Source: Bin80 sp026708685 (GTDB lineage Bacteria > Bacteroidota > Rhodothermia > Rhodothermales > Bin80). From it: DNA of 64,000 bases. How positions within the stretch are numbered: position 1 is the first letter of the stretch; each line of letters opens with the position of its first letter. Location: NCBI GenBank assembly GCA_965200955.1, contig OZ241742.1:2170001-2234000 (forward strand), read 5' to 3'. Shown one piece after another: positions 62,140 through 64,000 of this stretch. The translations under genes and the position numbers were made by a program. The notes below the pieces were generated by a model that was not told the DNA's origin, made no database searches, and saw only the letters and a list, made by a program, of their open reading frames with translations.

Positions 62140-63538
62140 GGTTCTTCCACTTTTTCGGTGGGTTTACCGATTCTGATAGCCTACTGGATATAAATCCAGT
62201 CCACCGAGATGGAAGTAAATTGCATTTGCAAACCGCTCTTGATTTCGGAATCCTCGTGCACGAACTTTGATCGCTTTAATCCGACTATTCATGCTTTCTG
62301 CTGGGCCATTACTCACATTGAGAATAATGGCATTCATAATTCCCCAGAGATGATTTTTGATGGTCTTAGAGACCTTTCTCATAGGATCCAACTGACTTCT
62401 GTCAAGCCATCCCAACCAGCGCTTCCAACCTTTGCGTGCCCAAGTCCGATTCCTGTAGTTCCACAGCTTCTTGTTCATTTCTTTCATGGCCCAAGCACGG
62501 GCTGTTTTCAACGAACTTGTTTTTAACCGATAGAACCGTTTCTTTTGTTTTGCCGACATATTCTCTTGGTTGGTTAACCAGTCATACTTGGTTCCAACCA
62601 GATCCAAAATGCCTTCTTTCTTCAAGATCGCATTCTCCTGTTTACGAACGGTATCGACTCCATCTATGATGTATTTTGTCACATGAAAATGATCAAATGC
62701 AATCTTTTGATCTGCATTAGGCACGCATGATTGGGTCGCACGAATATAAGCAGGCCACATATCCATACTCACGCTCTTGAGGGCATCCAGTTGCTCGGTT
62801 GAACATGTATTATAATAGGACACTAAACTCTTTATTTTGCGCCCCTGAGCCACATGGAGCACTTTGCCCCGCACTGGATCCGACACGATCGTCACATAGT
62901 TATGCCCTTTCTTGGAAGCAATCTCATCGACGCAGATATGCTCCACTTTCTCCTGCTCTTTGCGGGCGATTCCACGCTCCACTGCACGGTCCACGATGTT
63001 GGAGATCATCGTCCAACTCACCCCCGTACGCTTCGCCACCGCATGATGACTGGTTGCATCATGCAACAAGTCAATCACATGGGCCTCAAATTGCCTCGTG
63101 TATTGAACCTGTGCATCTGCCCAAGGCACTGAAATCGTTATCACTCCATGTTCTGGACAGTGGACACGAGGGACATTCGCCACAACGACTGTACGATAAT
63201 CGCAGATCTTCGTGTGTCGCCATTTACGCTTGCGATGATCGTAACCTGGACACTTCTTACCACACTTCGGGCAGCAGAGCTGGATCGTAGGTGGAAGCTG
63301 TACATGAATCTTCGCCGTTTGATTGGGGCGATCTTGCTCAATCTCCAAAATCTCCCAAGGAGATCCTAATCCAAGAAGATCGTTAATATCTGTGATTTTT
63401 AAGGCCATGATAAAAAAAGAATTTGGTGGTTGGTTGTCAAACACCCAATATACTTTAACTATCCTTTTTGAACCTCATTTTCACAAGGATCGTTTACCCT
63501 CTTTTTCGTGCTTCACCCACTAAAAAAACGGAAGCCCC
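62140..63538. mobile_element. ISL3-family insertion sequence, 1399 bp
   Basis: Ends: GGTTCTTCCACTTTTTCGGT (62140) and, inverted, GGGGCTTCCGTTTTTTTAGT (ending 63538), imperfect 24-bp repeats of ISL3 type. The 8-bp target duplication CTAATTAA is at 62132-62139 and 63539-63546. Carries one transposase on the minus strand. It sits downstream of the ruined OLD-like gene and is the third complete IS in 7.5 kb. Confidence 0.9.
62164..63408 (-). CDS. ISL3-family transposase
   Basis: About 414 residues from MALKITDINDLLGLG (the frame is open 12 codons upstream to 63444). N-terminal zinc ribbon CCPKCGKKCPGYDHR and second pair VHCPEHG; helix-turn-helix TGVSWTMISNIVDRAVERG; DDE residues in ICVDEIASKKGHNYVTIV, SVSMDMWPAYIRA and NGPAESMNSRIKAIK (Glu). 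All match ISL3. The ORF is complete and the stop lies at the left inverted repeat. Confidence 0.92.
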   Translation of the reverse strand: MALKITDINDLLGLGSPWEILEIEQDRPNQTAKIHVQLPPTIQLCCPKCGKKCPGYDHRKRKWRHTKICDYRTVVVANVPRVHCPEHGVITISVPWADAQVQYTRQFEAHVIDLLHDATSHHAVAKRTGVSWTMISNIVDRAVERGIARKEQEKVEHICVDEIASKKGHNYVTIVSDPVRGKVLHVAQGRKIKSLVSYYNTCSTEQLDALKSVSMDMWPAYIRATQSCVPNADQKIAFDHFHVTKYIIDGVDTVRKQENAILKKEGILDLVGTKYDWLTNQENMSAKQKKRFYRLKTSSLKTARAWAMKEMNKKLWNYRNRTWARKGWKRWLGWLDRSQLDPMRKVSKTIKNHLWGIMNAIILNVSNGPAESMNSRIKAIKVRARGFRNQERFANAIYFHLGGLDLYPVGYQNR

Positions 63539-63610
63539 CTAATTAAATTAATGGCTACCCTGAATTTCCAACCACGTTTTTTTATGACGTTTACCTGCGT
63601 ATCTATCAGG

Positions 63611-64000
63611 TCATTGATATTCAAGAAAAAGCGTTCTGTCGTGCAACCAGGGAATTTTCCCTTGTGAGCCGACATAGCCTGCACTCCGCAGTTCTGGGTT
63701 GTATGCCTGTCGGTTGAATTTCACAATGACCCGATCCTTGTCGGTGATCACTTTCCCAGGTACTTTGACGAGTTTCTCAAACAGGGTTTTATTTTTCGCG
63801 ACACGATAAAGTGGGTCAAGTCTTTTTGCCAAAGCTTGATAGAGCGTACTGGCGATGATGGTGAGTTGTAAGTCCAGATCAATGCGCAGGGGGATCGTAC
63901 TTGACAGTGCGTCCATGTGGAAGAAATTAATGGCATCTTGGATCGCATTTTCAACCAGCATGCGCCGTGCATACCTGTCAATGAGTTCAGCAGCACCTTC
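63611..64000 (-). CDS. C-terminal part of a DDE transposase (cut by window edge)
   Basis: About 129 residues are visible: LIDRYARRMLVENAIQDAI, FFHMDALSSTIPLRIDLDLQL, ASTLYQALAKRLDPLYR, then VPGKVITDKDRVIVKFNRQAYNPELRSAGY. The RMLVENAI and NFFHMDALSS segments belong to a common bacterial DDE transposase type; the E-N motif of the catalytic Glu is in RRMLVENAI. The N-terminal catalytic part lies beyond the window. Whether the element is complete cannot be seen. Confidence 0.7.
   Translation of the reverse strand, partial: EGAAELIDRYARRMLVENAIQDAINFFHMDALSSTIPLRIDLDLQLTIIASTLYQALAKRLDPLYRVAKNKTLFEKLVKVPGKVITDKDRVIVKFNRQAYNPELRSAGYVGSQGKIPWLHDRTLFLEYQ

Overview
The window looks like a chromosome segment from a marine-type Bacteroidota, most likely of the Rhodothermia/Balneolia branch. 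Evidence: gene order infC-rpmI-rplT-pheS-pheT-(coiled coil)-zapA-6S RNA-rny; TonB-dependent receptors with carboxypeptidase-like N-terminal domains; a PorV-family outer-membrane protein; secreted proteins ending in type IX-like sorting domains (the YPNPFNPST motif); almost no Shine-Dalgarno sequences; and moderate GC. The assignment is inference from gene content.

Layout. 1-6.6 kb (minus strand): translation and cell-division block (infC, rpmI, rplT, pheS, pheT, zapA, 6S RNA, rny) with tRNA-Val upstream. Between rplT and pheS lies a phenylalanine leader peptide plus terminator, a textbook attenuator. 6.7-19.8 kb: envelope and metabolic genes (DUF5683-like protein, TonB receptor, aldo/keto reductase, ispH, two lipoproteins, M20 peptidase, tRNA-Leu, acyltransferase, TPR protein, altronate dehydratase). 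20-22 kb: IS1634-like transposase. 22.9-28.5 kb (minus strand): nucleotide-sugar genes for surface polysaccharide (two nucleotidyltransferases, an RmlC-like cupin, gmd, GDP-fucose synthase, UDP-xylose synthase). 29.2-31.2 kb: GHKL ATPase fused to a PD-(D/E)XK-like nuclease, a candidate defence gene. 31.8-36.9 kb (plus strand): ExbD-like protein, tRNA-Gln, prs, rplY, pth, hppA. 37.1-38.9 kb: three tandem copies of a small gene leading into a retropepsin-like protease gene. 39.4-40.4 kb: MetE-core protein. 40.6 kb: a 98-bp MITE. 40.8-54.1 kb: secretion/surface block (two FG-GAP proteins, TonB receptor, large secreted protein, PorV homologue, PGRP-type amidase).

54.7-64 kb is a decaying defence and mobile-element island: hicBA with a strong palindrome upstream; an OLD-family ATPase/TOPRIM nuclease gene destroyed by two frameshifts and two insertion sequences; an ISL3 element; and a partial transposase at the edge. 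Exact target-site duplications were found for three insertion sequences and the MITE, so their ends are known to the base. The second insertion in the OLD gene is an IS256-family element with an extra gene whose product aligns with the transposase catalytic domain but has lost catalytic residues. That two-gene element, the Phe attenuator and the tandem small-gene/protease locus are the most interesting observations.
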